A stretch of DNA of 64,000 nt, from contig JBGTLT010000069.1 of NCBI GenBank assembly GCA_041743975.1, positions 1-64,000 on the forward strand. Direction: 5' to 3'. Both the position numbers and the translations under genes were made by a program. The notes beneath the pieces were generated by a model. That model saw nothing but the letters and a program-made list of their open reading frames with translations, made no database searches and had not been told where the DNA came from. Numbering within the stretch: the stretch's first letter is position 1; each line of letters begins with the position of its first letter. This DNA comes from JTS-RE37 sp041743975. GTDB lineage: Bacteria > Bacteroidota > Bacteroidia > Flavobacteriales > Flavobacteriaceae. Positions 34,388 to 43,504 of the stretch are shown in pieces.

Positions 34388-37300
34388 CTAAAACCCGAAT
34401 CCAAACCCCAGCTGTACAAAATTTCCCTCTGTGGAATTAAAAACACCGGCACTTACGGAAAGGAAATTATACCCACTGACCCATACTCCACCTCCCTGTG
34501 AGGTATGCCAGACTACTGATGCATCCCCGGGTGCCCAAACCCTGCCGTAATCAAAACCTCCGAAAACACCTACGGTGATGGGAGCAAGGGCCGTTATATA
34601 CTGTTTTATCCTCAGACGGATATCAGAGGTCTGATAAAAATACGTTTTGCCTGTAAACCTTTCATCACGGAAACCCCGCAGGCCGTTCATCCCCCCTATG
34701 GAGGGCGCATGATAAAAATAATAGTTATCGCCGAAATTGGTTTTTACCTCCGCTACAGATCCAAGGACAAGGTCGCCCGATGGTAATAATTTATGACTGA
34801 ACCCCAGTTTAAAAGCAAAGTATCCGAATTTGTTCTCATTGTCTTCCAGGTTAAATTTATAGCCGGCGGTCATCCCGAAATAAAGCGCCTTGGTGGGAAA
34901 ATCTTCAGCATCATCATGGCTGTAGTCCAGGGAAGTTTCCGCTCCCCCATAATGTTGCAGCTCGAATACAGCCGTGCCCAAATTGGCCGGAGTAAACAAG
35001 CGGTCCTCCCGTTCCAGAGCCTTCAGAGATTGATAGAGTAACTTGAACCGAAGTGTGTGAAAGGCAATTCCTGCATTGATGTTCAGGTGTTGCAACCTTG
35101 CCCTGTAAAAATCAATACCCAGTCCTTCCTCCAGGTTTTGGGTCTCATTTCCGGCCCCGAAATAATTATAAACGTACTTGTCCGTGTTGAAATGGCCGTT
35201 CAATTCAAAATTCCAGCCCGGGATGATATTACCAAAAATGCCATTATAATTGAATTCCAGGGCATCAAATTGGGTATAATATTTAGCTGTCAGGGAATGT
35301 TTTTGTCTGAAGGGATTGCCGTTTATGCCATTATAGGTATAGGTATCCGTGGCCCCAAAATAGATTCCATCATCGGATCGGAATCCTATATTGGGAAACA
35401 CGGTATTATTGCTTTCATTAAAAAAGCGCCAGTGGAAAGTATTGGTTTCGTAGAGATTGGTAAGCTGCTTTGGGGGTATTGCGTCACTGAAATCTGATTT
35501 TTCATGTTTCCAGTCATAGACTTTCAGGGAATTTTTGTTTGAAAAAGTATAGGTATCCTTCCCATAACCACCAATTATCCGGATGTAGCAATTCTGCCCT
35601 CCCTCACCATCAACTTTAAAAACATCATCATCCCCGAGACCGTAGATCCAGATCTCCCGGGTATGGTCCCGGTCAAAGGTACGCTCATAAATTTTTTCAT
35701 TGGGGTCATCGCTTAGAAGCCGTCGTATGACCACTTTGGTTTTCCCTTCCGGGAGCCTGGTGATTTCAAACAGGTCATCTTTCTCAGTTCCGTGAAGGGT
35801 TACTAATTTATCTAAGTACCGGCCGTATTTCCTGGCGTATTCAGGCAATCGTTCCAACCTCCCTTTCAGGTTGCTTTTGATTTTTGAGGCACTGCTGTCC
35901 TGTACTGCTTCGGGTAGCCTTAAAAAAGCTTTGTCAATTACTTCCGGAGTAATATTTTGCTGGATTATTTTCGCTTCTTCCTCCCAGACACCTGGTCCGT
36001 ACCTGGTTAATATCGCCCTGTCTAAATTATTGCCTTCCGCATTGGACCATTTTACACTATTGATTTTGTCATCATAGGATTGCCAGAAGCGCGTATCGGG
36101 GATAAAAAGCTGGATCAGGGGTATACCGATGCCATCAAATTTTGCAAAGGAACCGTCCCGGTCCCTTGGGATTGGCAAAAATATCTTTTCGTCATCCGGC
36201 GTTTCATATTCTGCCCACCGCCATTGGTCTTCGTGCCGGTCCCAGTCACCTATCAGCATGTCGAATATACGTGCCCGGATATAACTTCTCTGATCCACCT
36301 CATAGCTTTCATCACTTTTCATCTTCTCCAGCATATCTGTCGTACTTTCAAAATCTTTACTTTTCCCATTTTCATCAGGGTTGGAGCGGTTATAACCCTC
36401 ATATCCCGCCTGTTTTTCTGAAGGGCGTTCTTCGATGAAATACAATTCATTGCCATATTCATCATTCAAATCGCTTAATGCCTTTTGTGCAGGGACATAA
36501 AATAAAGAGGGTTCGGAATGGTTGATACCGGCAGCCTTCGCCAGAGGCGGGATAACCAGTTGGATGTAAGGGTGGGCAGTCGTAAAAAAGTCGGATACCA
36601 GTTCTTCCGTCCAGGTATTGTTATAGTCATTTTCTGTGAATGCGATTCCCTTGACCTTGTATTTGAGGAATTTGAGTGCATTTTTCCGGAGGGACCTCAT
36701 GGCATATTCCTTGCCCTGCTGATCTGCCAACCGAAGTGAATAGGACTGGTGCCCGCCCCCTTCCTGCATGACCTCCAGGCCACCATATAATGTGTCCAAA
36801 CCCGCTACGGGAACGGTGACCTCCTTCCCGTAATAATCCCTGTAGCGTTCTCCCCAAATGAATTTATAAAACCCCGATTTAGTTAACTTAAATTCATCTT
36901 TGATGACTGAAGCGGTTTGTGTTTTGGCGGTGATATCCGGAAAAGGGGCATACTTTTCCACTGGTGTAAATTTTGGGAGTACTTCAAATTGTGCTGGTCT
37001 TTCTTGTTTCCCGGGGCTGAGAAAAGCAACGGTGGAGGAACCATCCTTAAAGTATTGCAGTTTGGCAAACCCGACTTCCCCATGGGTGAAAACCCCTTCA
37101 AAATCAAGGGTACCCCCAATGGTAACTATTCGGTCATGGGATCGTTTAGTAGCGGTTTTGGAAGCAAGGGAGCCGCTGATAACCTGATGGATATCGCCCC
37201 CTGATAAATATTGGAGGCTTTCCTCATGTCCTGAAACCACCGTTATCCGGTCCGAGGCTTTTGCCAGAGAACTCACCAGGACACGGAGGTATTTATACCT

Positions 37301-38131
37301 ACGGGAATTGAGTCGGTCCGGATCAAAGCCACTCAGGTCGTTAAAGGTATTCACCAATGTCCCCACAATGGGCAGTGGCGTCATATGGGTTTTGAAAGTC
37401 TCTTTTGCGGCATATTTACCGTTGCTGAACACCGGATGATGCATTGCAATGACGATATTCTTGCCCTGGCCATCATTGATATAACCTTCCAATTCTTCCA
37501 CAAACCTGCGCCTGGTTACAATATCCGTACATTTTTTATTGATATCTTCAATCCTGGACCAGTTGGATATAAACCACTTGGAATCTATCAGGATAAGATC
37601 TAACTGGTCATTGATTACCTTATGTTCAATAGGACAGGTATTCTTCGGAAAGAATTTAACATCCTGGGGGTTTAGTGAATCCAGATACTCTTCTTCTTTT
37701 TCTATCTTCTTTGTATTGTAACTTTTCCATTCGTTATTTCCCGGGATAAATATGGTTTCACCATCGAAACCTTTGACAAGATCGAGCTGTTCATCAATTA
37801 ATTTCTTATCGGTCTCCCAATTATCTGCTGTTGCAGTGATATTGTCACCCGTGAAGATAAGGGTTGATTCTTTGGGCGCTTGTTCCAATTCATCCCCCAG
37901 GAGATCAATCACCTCCTTAGCCGGGCCTCCTTCTGTATCCCCAAAACCCCCTGCAAGGTAAAAAGTGTGAACTAACTCCTTATCAGGGCTGATATGGCCT
38001 TCGGCGGTTTTGAGATTTTGTGGGGCATAGGTGGCACAGCCACCATGTAAGATCAGGAGCAGCGACGGTATAAATTTTATTGGGCTGAATGGAGAAATGG
38101 AACTACTGAATTCCCTGGTTTTTATTTTCAT
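34388..38131 (-). CDS. Lipoprotein: degenerate metallophosphoesterase + kinase-like middle + outer-membrane barrel (paralogue A)
   Basis: This 1247-residue protein has a lipoprotein-like signal (ILHGGCATY, Cys32) and a calcineurin-like phosphoesterase fold over about 50-380. Its metal motifs are eroded: GGFGDTE for GDAG, GNNEW for GNHDYY, and GHEESLQ for GHEHSLQ, while FTGDN and MHHPVFSNG remain. A middle region (about 430-880) has a Gly-rich GGGHQSYSLRL, a strand KEYAMRSLRK, IGDWDRHEDQW and PIPRDRDGSF. The last 400 residues alternate like an Omp85/surface-antigen barrel (SIGGMNGLRGFRDERFTGKT) and end in GFGFGF. The start was set at 38131 for the signal. A paralogue lies at 53004. Confidence 0.85.
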   Translation of the reverse strand: MKIKTREFSSSISPFSPIKFIPSLLLILHGGCATYAPQNLKTAEGHISPDKELVHTFYLAGGFGDTEGGPAKEVIDLLGDELEQAPKESTLIFTGDNITATADNWETDKKLIDEQLDLVKGFDGETIFIPGNNEWKSYNTKKIEKEEEYLDSLNPQDVKFFPKNTCPIEHKVINDQLDLILIDSKWFISNWSRIEDINKKCTDIVTRRRFVEELEGYINDGQGKNIVIAMHHPVFSNGKYAAKETFKTHMTPLPIVGTLVNTFNDLSGFDPDRLNSRRYKYLRVLVSSLAKASDRITVVSGHEESLQYLSGGDIHQVISGSLASKTATKRSHDRIVTIGGTLDFEGVFTHGEVGFAKLQYFKDGSSTVAFLSPGKQERPAQFEVLPKFTPVEKYAPFPDITAKTQTASVIKDEFKLTKSGFYKFIWGERYRDYYGKEVTVPVAGLDTLYGGLEVMQEGGGHQSYSLRLADQQGKEYAMRSLRKNALKFLKYKVKGIAFTENDYNNTWTEELVSDFFTTAHPYIQLVIPPLAKAAGINHSEPSLFYVPAQKALSDLNDEYGNELYFIEERPSEKQAGYEGYNRSNPDENGKSKDFESTTDMLEKMKSDESYEVDQRSYIRARIFDMLIGDWDRHEDQWRWAEYETPDDEKIFLPIPRDRDGSFAKFDGIGIPLIQLFIPDTRFWQSYDDKINSVKWSNAEGNNLDRAILTRYGPGVWEEEAKIIQQNITPEVIDKAFLRLPEAVQDSSASKIKSNLKGRLERLPEYARKYGRYLDKLVTLHGTEKDDLFEITRLPEGKTKVVIRRLLSDDPNEKIYERTFDRDHTREIWIYGLGDDDVFKVDGEGGQNCYIRIIGGYGKDTYTFSNKNSLKVYDWKHEKSDFSDAIPPKQLTNLYETNTFHWRFFNESNNTVFPNIGFRSDDGIYFGATDTYTYNGINGNPFRQKHSLTAKYYTQFDALEFNYNGIFGNIIPGWNFELNGHFNTDKYVYNYFGAGNETQNLEEGLGIDFYRARLQHLNINAGIAFHTLRFKLLYQSLKALEREDRLFTPANLGTAVFELQHYGGAETSLDYSHDDAEDFPTKALYFGMTAGYKFNLEDNENKFGYFAFKLGFSHKLLPSGDLVLGSVAEVKTNFGDNYYFYHAPSIGGMNGLRGFRDERFTGKTYFYQTSDIRLRIKQYITALAPITVGVFGGFDYGRVWAPGDASVVWHTSQGGGVWVSGYNFLSVSAGVFNSTEGNFVQLGFGFGF

Positions 38132-38403
38132 TTGAATGTTGTGATAGTGTACAAGTTGCCTAATCTCCGAGTAAACCATACTGCATAATCATAAACAAGG
38201 GCCAAAACAGTTCTTTTAGCCCCGGGCACGAAAATTGTTTTATACGGGTCCTCCCGGCCAATTATAAACTGAATCTTTCAAAGCTTTATGAGTCTAAAAG
38301 TAGCGTATGGCACTCGGATCCAACAACCCCAACGCTAAATATGTTAATGCAAAAATTCGGTTTTATACCCATTAAATTATTAAAAGTCAGCGAGATAAGA
38401 ATT
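38132..38403. other. Upstream region of the large paralogue A
   Basis: About 270 bases between the large outer-membrane protein and the small membrane protein, both transcribed leftward. The promoter of the large gene should lie in the first 150 bases, but I see no convincing TAnnTTTG box. Open frames here lack coding character. Confidence 0.4.
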
Positions 38404-38586
38404 TCAGGCATTCGTCCTGAAATAATACCAGGATACCCCTATGGCTATGATGACGATGATAAGGAATACCAGGATGATGGTAATGCCCGACCTGGTTTTC
38501 GTATTTTTTTGCAAGATGTAATTATCGGTCTGATCCTTTTCTTCTTTGACGAATTCTATTTTTTCCTTTCCTTGTTTTTCAGTCAT
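38404..38586 (-). CDS. Small single-pass membrane protein
   Basis: This 60-residue protein has a charged cytoplasmic N-terminus (Lys/Glu-rich, residues 1-30) and one hydrophobic helix (about 33-55, SGITIILVFLIIVIIAIGVSWYYF). It lies 42 bases after the DUF2652 gene in the same direction. I do not recognise it. The strongly polar then hydrophobic organisation makes it more credible than the overlapping plus-strand frame. Confidence 0.5.
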   Translation of the reverse strand: MTEKQGKEKIEFVKEEKDQTDNYILQKNTKTRSGITIILVFLIIVIIAIGVSWYYFRTNA

Positions 38587-38628
38587 TATTTCTGTATTTA
38601 TAGTATACGGCTTTGGTACTGGATAAGT

Positions 38629-39237
38629 CTAAGTGGATAGGGGGGTCAGGCTGATATAGCTATACGGTACCTTCCCGATGTGTTCAACTTCCAATTCCCC
38701 TTTTTTCATCGCACTCCAGTCTAAGCTGCCATGTACTTTTTCCCGGTCATAATGAGATAAAAGGTCTTCGGACAGGAGGATGTACTCATTTATATCGATA
38801 TCGTTTTTTAACAACCGGTGGGCAGTGATAACATCTTGCCCAATGAGTTTGATCCGTTTGCCAACCGGGACCAAACCCACTTCCTTGCCAAAATGCAGCA
38901 CAATTTTAAGGCTCAGCGTCTCCGCGATAATTTCGGAATCTTTGTCTTTGTTATAGCGGACCCTTAATGCGTGAAGTTGTTTGTAGAACTCTGTGTAAAA
39001 GAATTTACATTGTGACACCAAATCTTCAAGGTCCGGCAACTTGCCAACGCGGTAAAACAGGACCGCATCGCCTTCTATTTCAGATATCTTTAACCCTATT
39101 TCGTTGGAATATACTATCTTATTGAGCAAGGAGGGGATAACTTTGGAACTCAATTCAAAATTCGTATTACTCATAAAGTTTGTAAATCCGCTGATGTCAG
39201 GGATACAGAGGAGTGTAGGTGAAGCTTTCATGTTCAT
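38629..39237 (-). CDS. DUF2652 protein, class III nucleotide-cyclase-like fold
   Basis: This 202-residue protein contains the landmarks of adenylate/guanylate cyclase domains: Asp14 in LCIPDISGFTNFM and Asp57 in ISEIEGDAVLFYR correspond to the two metal-binding aspartates. LKIVLHFGKEVGLVPVGKRIKLIGQDVITAHRLL matches the family's later core. DUF2652 proteins are usually found in Bacteroidota and their product, if any, is unknown. The purine-specifying Lys and transition-state Arg/Asn of true cyclases cannot be placed with confidence. Twelve bases separate it from the DUF2254 gene upstream. Confidence 0.85.
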   Translation of the reverse strand: MNMKASPTLLCIPDISGFTNFMSNTNFELSSKVIPSLLNKIVYSNEIGLKISEIEGDAVLFYRVGKLPDLEDLVSQCKFFYTEFYKQLHALRVRYNKDKDSEIIAETLSLKIVLHFGKEVGLVPVGKRIKLIGQDVITAHRLLKNDIDINEYILLSEDLLSHYDREKVHGSLDWSAMKKGELEVEHIGKVPYSYISLTPLST

Positions 39238-39249
39238 AATCCTTTATTT

Positions 39250-40530
39250 TTAGGTATAAAGTAAATCCAGGACCCGTTTTTTATCTTTATTTTGCGGGTC
39301 CTTTTTAAGGCTGTCGGAGATCAGGTTTAATTCCTCTTGTACCGCTTCGCTGGACTTCCCCGTTATTTCGGGCGTGCTTTTAATATATTTCAGGGCGGCC
39401 ACCAATTCAAATAGTACGGCCATATCCTCTTCAGAATAATACCTTATAGGCTGTATGATGGTCCGTATTACCTCTTCTGCCGGGGTTTGATTCTCTATTA
39501 GCAACAATGCATGTTCCCGTACTTCTGTAACAATTACGGAGGGGATCCGGAACATTTTTCGAATTAACTTCGCTATTTTGGAGATGGAATCAATTGCGGT
39601 ACCGGGATCATTTATACCAGGCGAAAGTGCTTTTACGGCCACCTCCATCAATTTGACCAGCCCCCCCATCGCACTGTCATCCTCATGCCTGTCCGATGCT
39701 ATCATCAGGCTAAAAAGCAGGGATTGTTTTTCGTCCTCCGTGACAGGTCCTTTGATTCGGAAAATATCTTGTCCCTCCCATATATGTTTACTGGTGTATG
39801 CCGTAATTTCTATCTGGTTTTCCTGCTTCTTTAGGGATTTTGGTAAAAGGGAATGGTCAAAACCACGATAAAACCCCGATCTGTCTACAGGAATTACCTG
39901 CCATTCCAAACGCTCTTCTGTTACCGTAATTTTACTGGATTCTTCTTGTTTCCGGATAATTCGGTCCAGGCATCGATCGCTTGCTTTGTAAATCAGGGTG
40001 ATGATATTATGGATCTGAATGGCCCGGGAGATGCTATGGATAAAATAAACAAAAAGTCCCACACACAGCACACTGAAAAATGCAGCTACCATAGTGGAGA
40101 GGCCCAATGACCTGGAATCCATCCCATATGCACCAAGGGAAATAAGGGTGATGATCACGTAGGTCAGGGTGCCGATATAGAAACCTAAAATGATCTGGTG
40201 CCTCTTATTGGATATTAGTCCCGGTAATAGTCGGGGTGAAAAATTAGAAGATGCCTGGCCCAGTACCACCATAACCATGGTAAAACTAAATACCGTAAGC
40301 GAAAGTACACCCCCAAAGAGGGTTGCAAGTATAGTCCTGGCGGTTTCATAGTCTTCAATAAACAGGTATGGTATGCTTGATTTCAATTGGGCGATGATTT
40401 CCAGGCTTTCAGATGAAATGGAAACAATAGCAAGCAAGCAAAAGACAAAACTGATCAATACAGGATAAAACGCGATACTGTGCAGGATATCCCAATAGAT
40501 TTTCTTGACTAGTTTCCTGATGTTTTTCAT
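39250..40530 (-). CDS. DUF2254 inner-membrane protein
   Basis: This 426-residue protein has four membrane segments in the first 175 residues (about 17-38, 63-92 containing ILATLFGGVLSLTVFSFTMVMVVLG, 115-135 and 143-167). The soluble remainder has EITAYTSKHIWEGQDIFRIKG and GGLVKLMEVAVKALSPGINDPGTAIDSISKIAKLI, the DUF2254 signature. Function is unknown; an ion-channel or mechanosensory role has been guessed for such architectures. It probably forms an operon with the DUF2652 gene. Confidence 0.88.
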   Translation of the reverse strand: MKNIRKLVKKIYWDILHSIAFYPVLISFVFCLLAIVSISSESLEIIAQLKSSIPYLFIEDYETARTILATLFGGVLSLTVFSFTMVMVVLGQASSNFSPRLLPGLISNKRHQIILGFYIGTLTYVIITLISLGAYGMDSRSLGLSTMVAAFFSVLCVGLFVYFIHSISRAIQIHNIITLIYKASDRCLDRIIRKQEESSKITVTEERLEWQVIPVDRSGFYRGFDHSLLPKSLKKQENQIEITAYTSKHIWEGQDIFRIKGPVTEDEKQSLLFSLMIASDRHEDDSAMGGLVKLMEVAVKALSPGINDPGTAIDSISKIAKLIRKMFRIPSVIVTEVREHALLLIENQTPAEEVIRTIIQPIRYYSEEDMAVLFELVAALKYIKSTPEITGKSSEAVQEELNLISDSLKKDPQNKDKKRVLDLLYT

Positions 40531-41345
40531 TCAATTTCCTGCTAACTGCTTTCAGATAACTCCGGATACGGATTAAAAATTCCCGCGTGGGCATATGAGA
40601 TCAAATATAGTGGATGCGGGGGAAATTTTAGATGGAAGTATAAGCCAGGAACCCGGATTGCATCATCCAAGTCAATGTTAAATGCAATATAGCACCAAAT
40701 TCCAATAAATCAATTATAGATTTGTTTCCCGAAAGAAGGTTATGTTAGCCGGAATGATAGGATCCGCAAGTGCAGGATTATAGAAAGAATTTATTGAGGG
40801 GAAATTTGTTAGCTCTCAAATAAGCAGTTTGGTTGGTTGTTTGCAAAATGGTTCTGAGCAACTTCATGGTTCAGGGCCATTTTTTTACTGTCAAAAAGGA
40901 TTCCCCCGTTTCAAAATACCCCCAATTTTAAATTCATACCTGAGAACCGGCATGGTCAGTTCCGGACCGTTCCCCCTAAATGATAATATTCAGGTCCTAA
41001 ACCAGATTGGTCTATATATCCTGCCTGGTCGTGAGGTTAGCAAGGTGATAATAAGTACTGGGTTTAATCGGAATAAGTGCCTACCATCCTATCAGCACAT
41101 GGACAAAAGAAAGATAGGATGGGTAGCCTTAAACTTAAGACCGGGGCACATATTCTTTTCTTCGTTTTAGACGTTGAAGTGGAGCAAATGTCCTGAGATT
41201 TTATTATTTGAGTTAACGTTATCAGGCGAGATTTTAACGCATATGTTTTGCAAAGAGGGAAGGCGTTCATACGGGCTAATAAATAACGTAAAAGAAGTCA
41301 TAAGCCTATCAGGTTCTTGTTACTTTTGAGAATAAATAAGATTCA
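40531..41345. other. 815-base region without a convincing gene
   Basis: This AT-rich stretch separates the DUF2254 gene from a small plus-strand membrane protein gene. The longest open frame (40829-41170, plus) has an irregular composition with no domain or signal, and I do not accept it. Near its right end TACTTTTG (41321-41328) matches a -7 box 17 bases before the next start codon. I found no tRNA, long repeat or remnant of a transposase. Confidence 0.5.
41321..41328 (+). promoter_or_regulatory. Candidate -7 promoter box
   Basis: TACTTTTG matches TAnnTTTG, 17 bases before ATG 41346, so transcription would start just before the gene. The -33 TTG is not obvious. Confidence 0.45.
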
Positions 41346-41648
41346 ATGGATCCATTCGATATTTTGATTATAGTACTGCTATTTGCTGTAATAGGTTTTC
41401 TGGCTATCCTTTTTATAGGGAGGATGGTCCGGAACATACCCGCGGATTCTTTGGATAGGGTAGTAGTAAAAGACGGGACCCCGGGGGGGGATATCTCAGG
41501 TCAGGAAATCGCTGAAATGGATAATTCGGAATTAAATCCTGTCGGATTTGAAAAATCCTATCAATTATTACGAGAAAAAATAAACCTTTTTAAAGCGAGG
41601 AACAGCTATAACAGAATTGAAGAATATAGTTATTCAGAGAATGAATAG
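41346..41648 (+). CDS. Small single-pass membrane protein of unknown function
   Basis: This 100-residue protein has one N-terminal membrane helix (about residues 5-26, FDILIIVLLFAVIGFLAILFIG). A polar cytoplasmic or periplasmic tail rich in acidic residues follows, ending in a Tyr/Ser/Glu stretch. I do not recognise the family. It lies 69 bases before the DUF2383 gene in the same direction, with a plausible promoter in front. Confidence 0.6.
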   Translation: MDPFDILIIVLLFAVIGFLAILFIGRMVRNIPADSLDRVVVKDGTPGGDISGQEIAEMDNSELNPVGFEKSYQLLREKINLFKARNSYNRIEEYSYSENE

Positions 41649-41717
41649 TTAATAATTAAAGCAATGATGTGAATTGGCGGACATCTTGAAACTCGCCTTA
41701 ATTTAATACTTAGAACA

Positions 41718-42167
41718 ATGAATACATATACCGAAAAAGTTGGAGAACGATTGAACGATATTTTGGAAAAGACCTATGACGCCGAAAAGGGGTTTAAAAA
41801 AGCAGCAGAGAATACTGACAATACTGCCCTCAAAGCTTACTTTGAAAGAAAAGCACAGGAGCGTTATAGTTTTGGTCATCAGTTAAAGGAAGAAATTCGG
41901 CAATTCGGAGAGGAACCGGATAAGGAAGGAAGTGCTGCCGGTGCCATACACAGGACCTGGATGGATGTTAAAGCATTCTTCTCTGCAGACAATGCTGAAT
42001 CAATGCTGGAAGAAGCCTTACGTGGTGAAAAAGCGGCTATTGAGGAATACAACGATGTTTTGGAAGATACTTCGCTTCCCCCAAGTACAAAGCGCGTTTT
42101 GATGGAGCAGAAGAACAAAATCTCAAACGGGGTCTCAACCATTAAAGGCCTTGAAGATCTAAGGTAA
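41718..42167 (+). CDS. PA2169-family four-helix-bundle protein (DUF2383)
   Basis: This 149-residue protein is a ferritin-like four-helix bundle. It contains LNDILEKTYDAEKGFKKAAENTDNTALKAYFERKAQERYSFGHQLKEEI and AGAIHRTWMDVKAFFSADNAESMLEEALRGEKAAIEEYNDVL, which are the DUF2383 blocks. Family members are associated with general stress in other bacteria, but the biochemical role is unknown. A strong terminator follows. Confidence 0.9.
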   Translation: MNTYTEKVGERLNDILEKTYDAEKGFKKAAENTDNTALKAYFERKAQERYSFGHQLKEEIRQFGEEPDKEGSAAGAIHRTWMDVKAFFSADNAESMLEEALRGEKAAIEEYNDVLEDTSLPPSTKRVLMEQKNKISNGVSTIKGLEDLR

Positions 42168-42190
42168 TTGTGACTTAACATATGGATATT

Positions 42191-42225
42191 AAAAAAGGAT
42201 GTAACGAAAGCTACATCCTTTTTTT
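42191..42225 (+). terminator. Rho-independent terminator after the DUF2383 gene
   Basis: AAAAAAGGATGTA (42191-42203) pairs with TACATCCTTTTTT (42212-42224) around a loop of eight, followed by T residues. It can work in both directions. Confidence 0.88.
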
Positions 42226-42389
42226 AGTGGTATGCATACATAAGAGCCACTGGTAGTATACAGATCTTTCCGAGGTTGCATTCAGAATGTATTCAAGCCA
42301 GATCTTGATAGGGTTATAAATCTACTGCATCGGAATACGAACTACGTAGGTAAATTCCGACCTTGTATAAAATTTATGAAGCGTCGCAT

Positions 42390-43145
42390 ATGTATTACAG
42401 GCTATCAAACATAGCTGAAAGGGAGATGCTGGAGAATTATTTTGCATTACCATTCAACTATCCGAATCTCTATAAACCTGAACCGGTGATCAACGGCTTC
42501 AAGGAAAAGACCTTATCGATCATTACTTGTGAGGATCCCAAGGCGATATCTTTTGGTATATGGGGTATACTTCCCCAACAGTTTCAGGAGGACTGGCAGT
42601 ATTTTCAATATTTTACAAATACGCTTAACGTCAATGACAGCATCCTGAATGAAGGTTGGTGTAAAAATGCATTAAAGCGCCGGAGGTGCCTTATCCTAGT
42701 GACAGGGTTTTTTACAGCCTACCTTCGAAAAGGGGTGATCTGCCCATATTATGTAGGAAGACCTTCAGGGGCTCCGTTTTGTATGGCGGGGATTTATAAC
42801 TATACGGAAGATGGATTTATTACCTGCTCCTTTCTCACTGTCAAAAAGGATAAATTCCTGCAAAAAGTGCACAACATAAGTCAGGAGATGCCCCTGATCC
42901 TGTCTGGATTTCTGCAACGACAATGGATATCGGCTAACATAGAATCAGTGGATATCACCACTATAATTCGCCATCCGAACCCTATAAATTTACAGGCCAA
43001 TCCGCTCCCTGCGGATTTTTATAATAACCCCAACGTCATTTATGATTTGCATTCTTCAAAACTTATAGAAGCGGAATATTATAAAAAAATCCCAAACAAT
43101 GGACTGCTGCGGTCCTGGGATTTTTCCAATGAAGACTCACCTTAG
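42390..43145 (+). CDS. SRAP-domain (YedK/HMCES-like) protein lacking the catalytic Cys
   Basis: This 251-residue protein follows the SRAP layout: ISFGIWGILPQ (the FxWGLIP block), NDSILNEGWCKNALKRRRCLILVTGFFTAY, FCMAGIYNY, TCSFLTVKKDKFLQKVHNISQEMPLIL. In active members residue 2 is the Cys that crosslinks abasic sites and a Glu in GFYEW is catalytic. Here the start reads MYYRLSN, with Tyr2, and the second block reads GFFTAY with no Glu; the His in KVHN is kept. ATG 42390 aligns with the normal start; the reading from 42363 adds nine residues. It is probably a non-catalytic paralogue. Confidence 0.85.
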   Translation: MYYRLSNIAEREMLENYFALPFNYPNLYKPEPVINGFKEKTLSIITCEDPKAISFGIWGILPQQFQEDWQYFQYFTNTLNVNDSILNEGWCKNALKRRRCLILVTGFFTAYLRKGVICPYYVGRPSGAPFCMAGIYNYTEDGFITCSFLTVKKDKFLQKVHNISQEMPLILSGFLQRQWISANIESVDITTIIRHPNPINLQANPLPADFYNNPNVIYDLHSSKLIEAEYYKKIPNNGLLRSWDFSNEDSP

Positions 43146-43339
43146 GCCCTGCCTTTAACGGTCACATTTACAGTCAGTTATAAATAGTTAAAAATCCTAA
43201 TGGGGCTTATTCTAATTTATAAAGTTAAGATTTAGGTTTATAAGGTTAAATTTTTTCTTAAATATTTATCAATTTTAAAGTGTTGGGCTGAAATTCCCCT
43301 CAATAAATAATTTAATCTCAATCCCTAAAAGTTAAAGTT

Positions 43340-43504
43340 ATGTTACGTTGGACCGTTATTTTTGTTATCCTGGCCATCATTGCAGCCGTCTTCGGATTCG
43401 GTGGAATTGCCGAAGGTGCTGCCAGTATCGCAAAGATCTTATTTTTCATATTCCTGGTATTATTTATAATCTCGCTTGTGATGGGTAACAAAAAGTTGTT
43501 TTGA
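43340..43504 (+). CDS. DUF1328 small membrane protein (YtjA family)
   Basis: This 54-residue protein reads MLRWTVIFVILAIIAAVFGFGG then IAEGAASIAKILFFIFLVLF, with a short C-terminus. It has two hydrophobic helices with the GFGGIAxGAAxIAK turn that defines DUF1328/UPF0391. Function is unknown; in other bacteria it is found among stress-related genes. It lies close to the DUF2383 and SRAP genes, which fits a general stress context. Confidence 0.9.
   Translation: MLRWTVIFVILAIIAAVFGFGGIAEGAASIAKILFFIFLVLFIISLVMGNKKLF

Noticed and set aside
38341..38640. Plus-strand frame of 99 codons
   Set aside because: It overlaps the minus-strand single-pass membrane protein, which has a clear helix; the plus frame seems to be its shadow.
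40829..41170. Open frame of 113 codons in the long gap after the DUF2254 gene
   Set aside because: No domain, signal or consistent composition; irregular mix of residues and no promoter or ribosome site. Probably chance.
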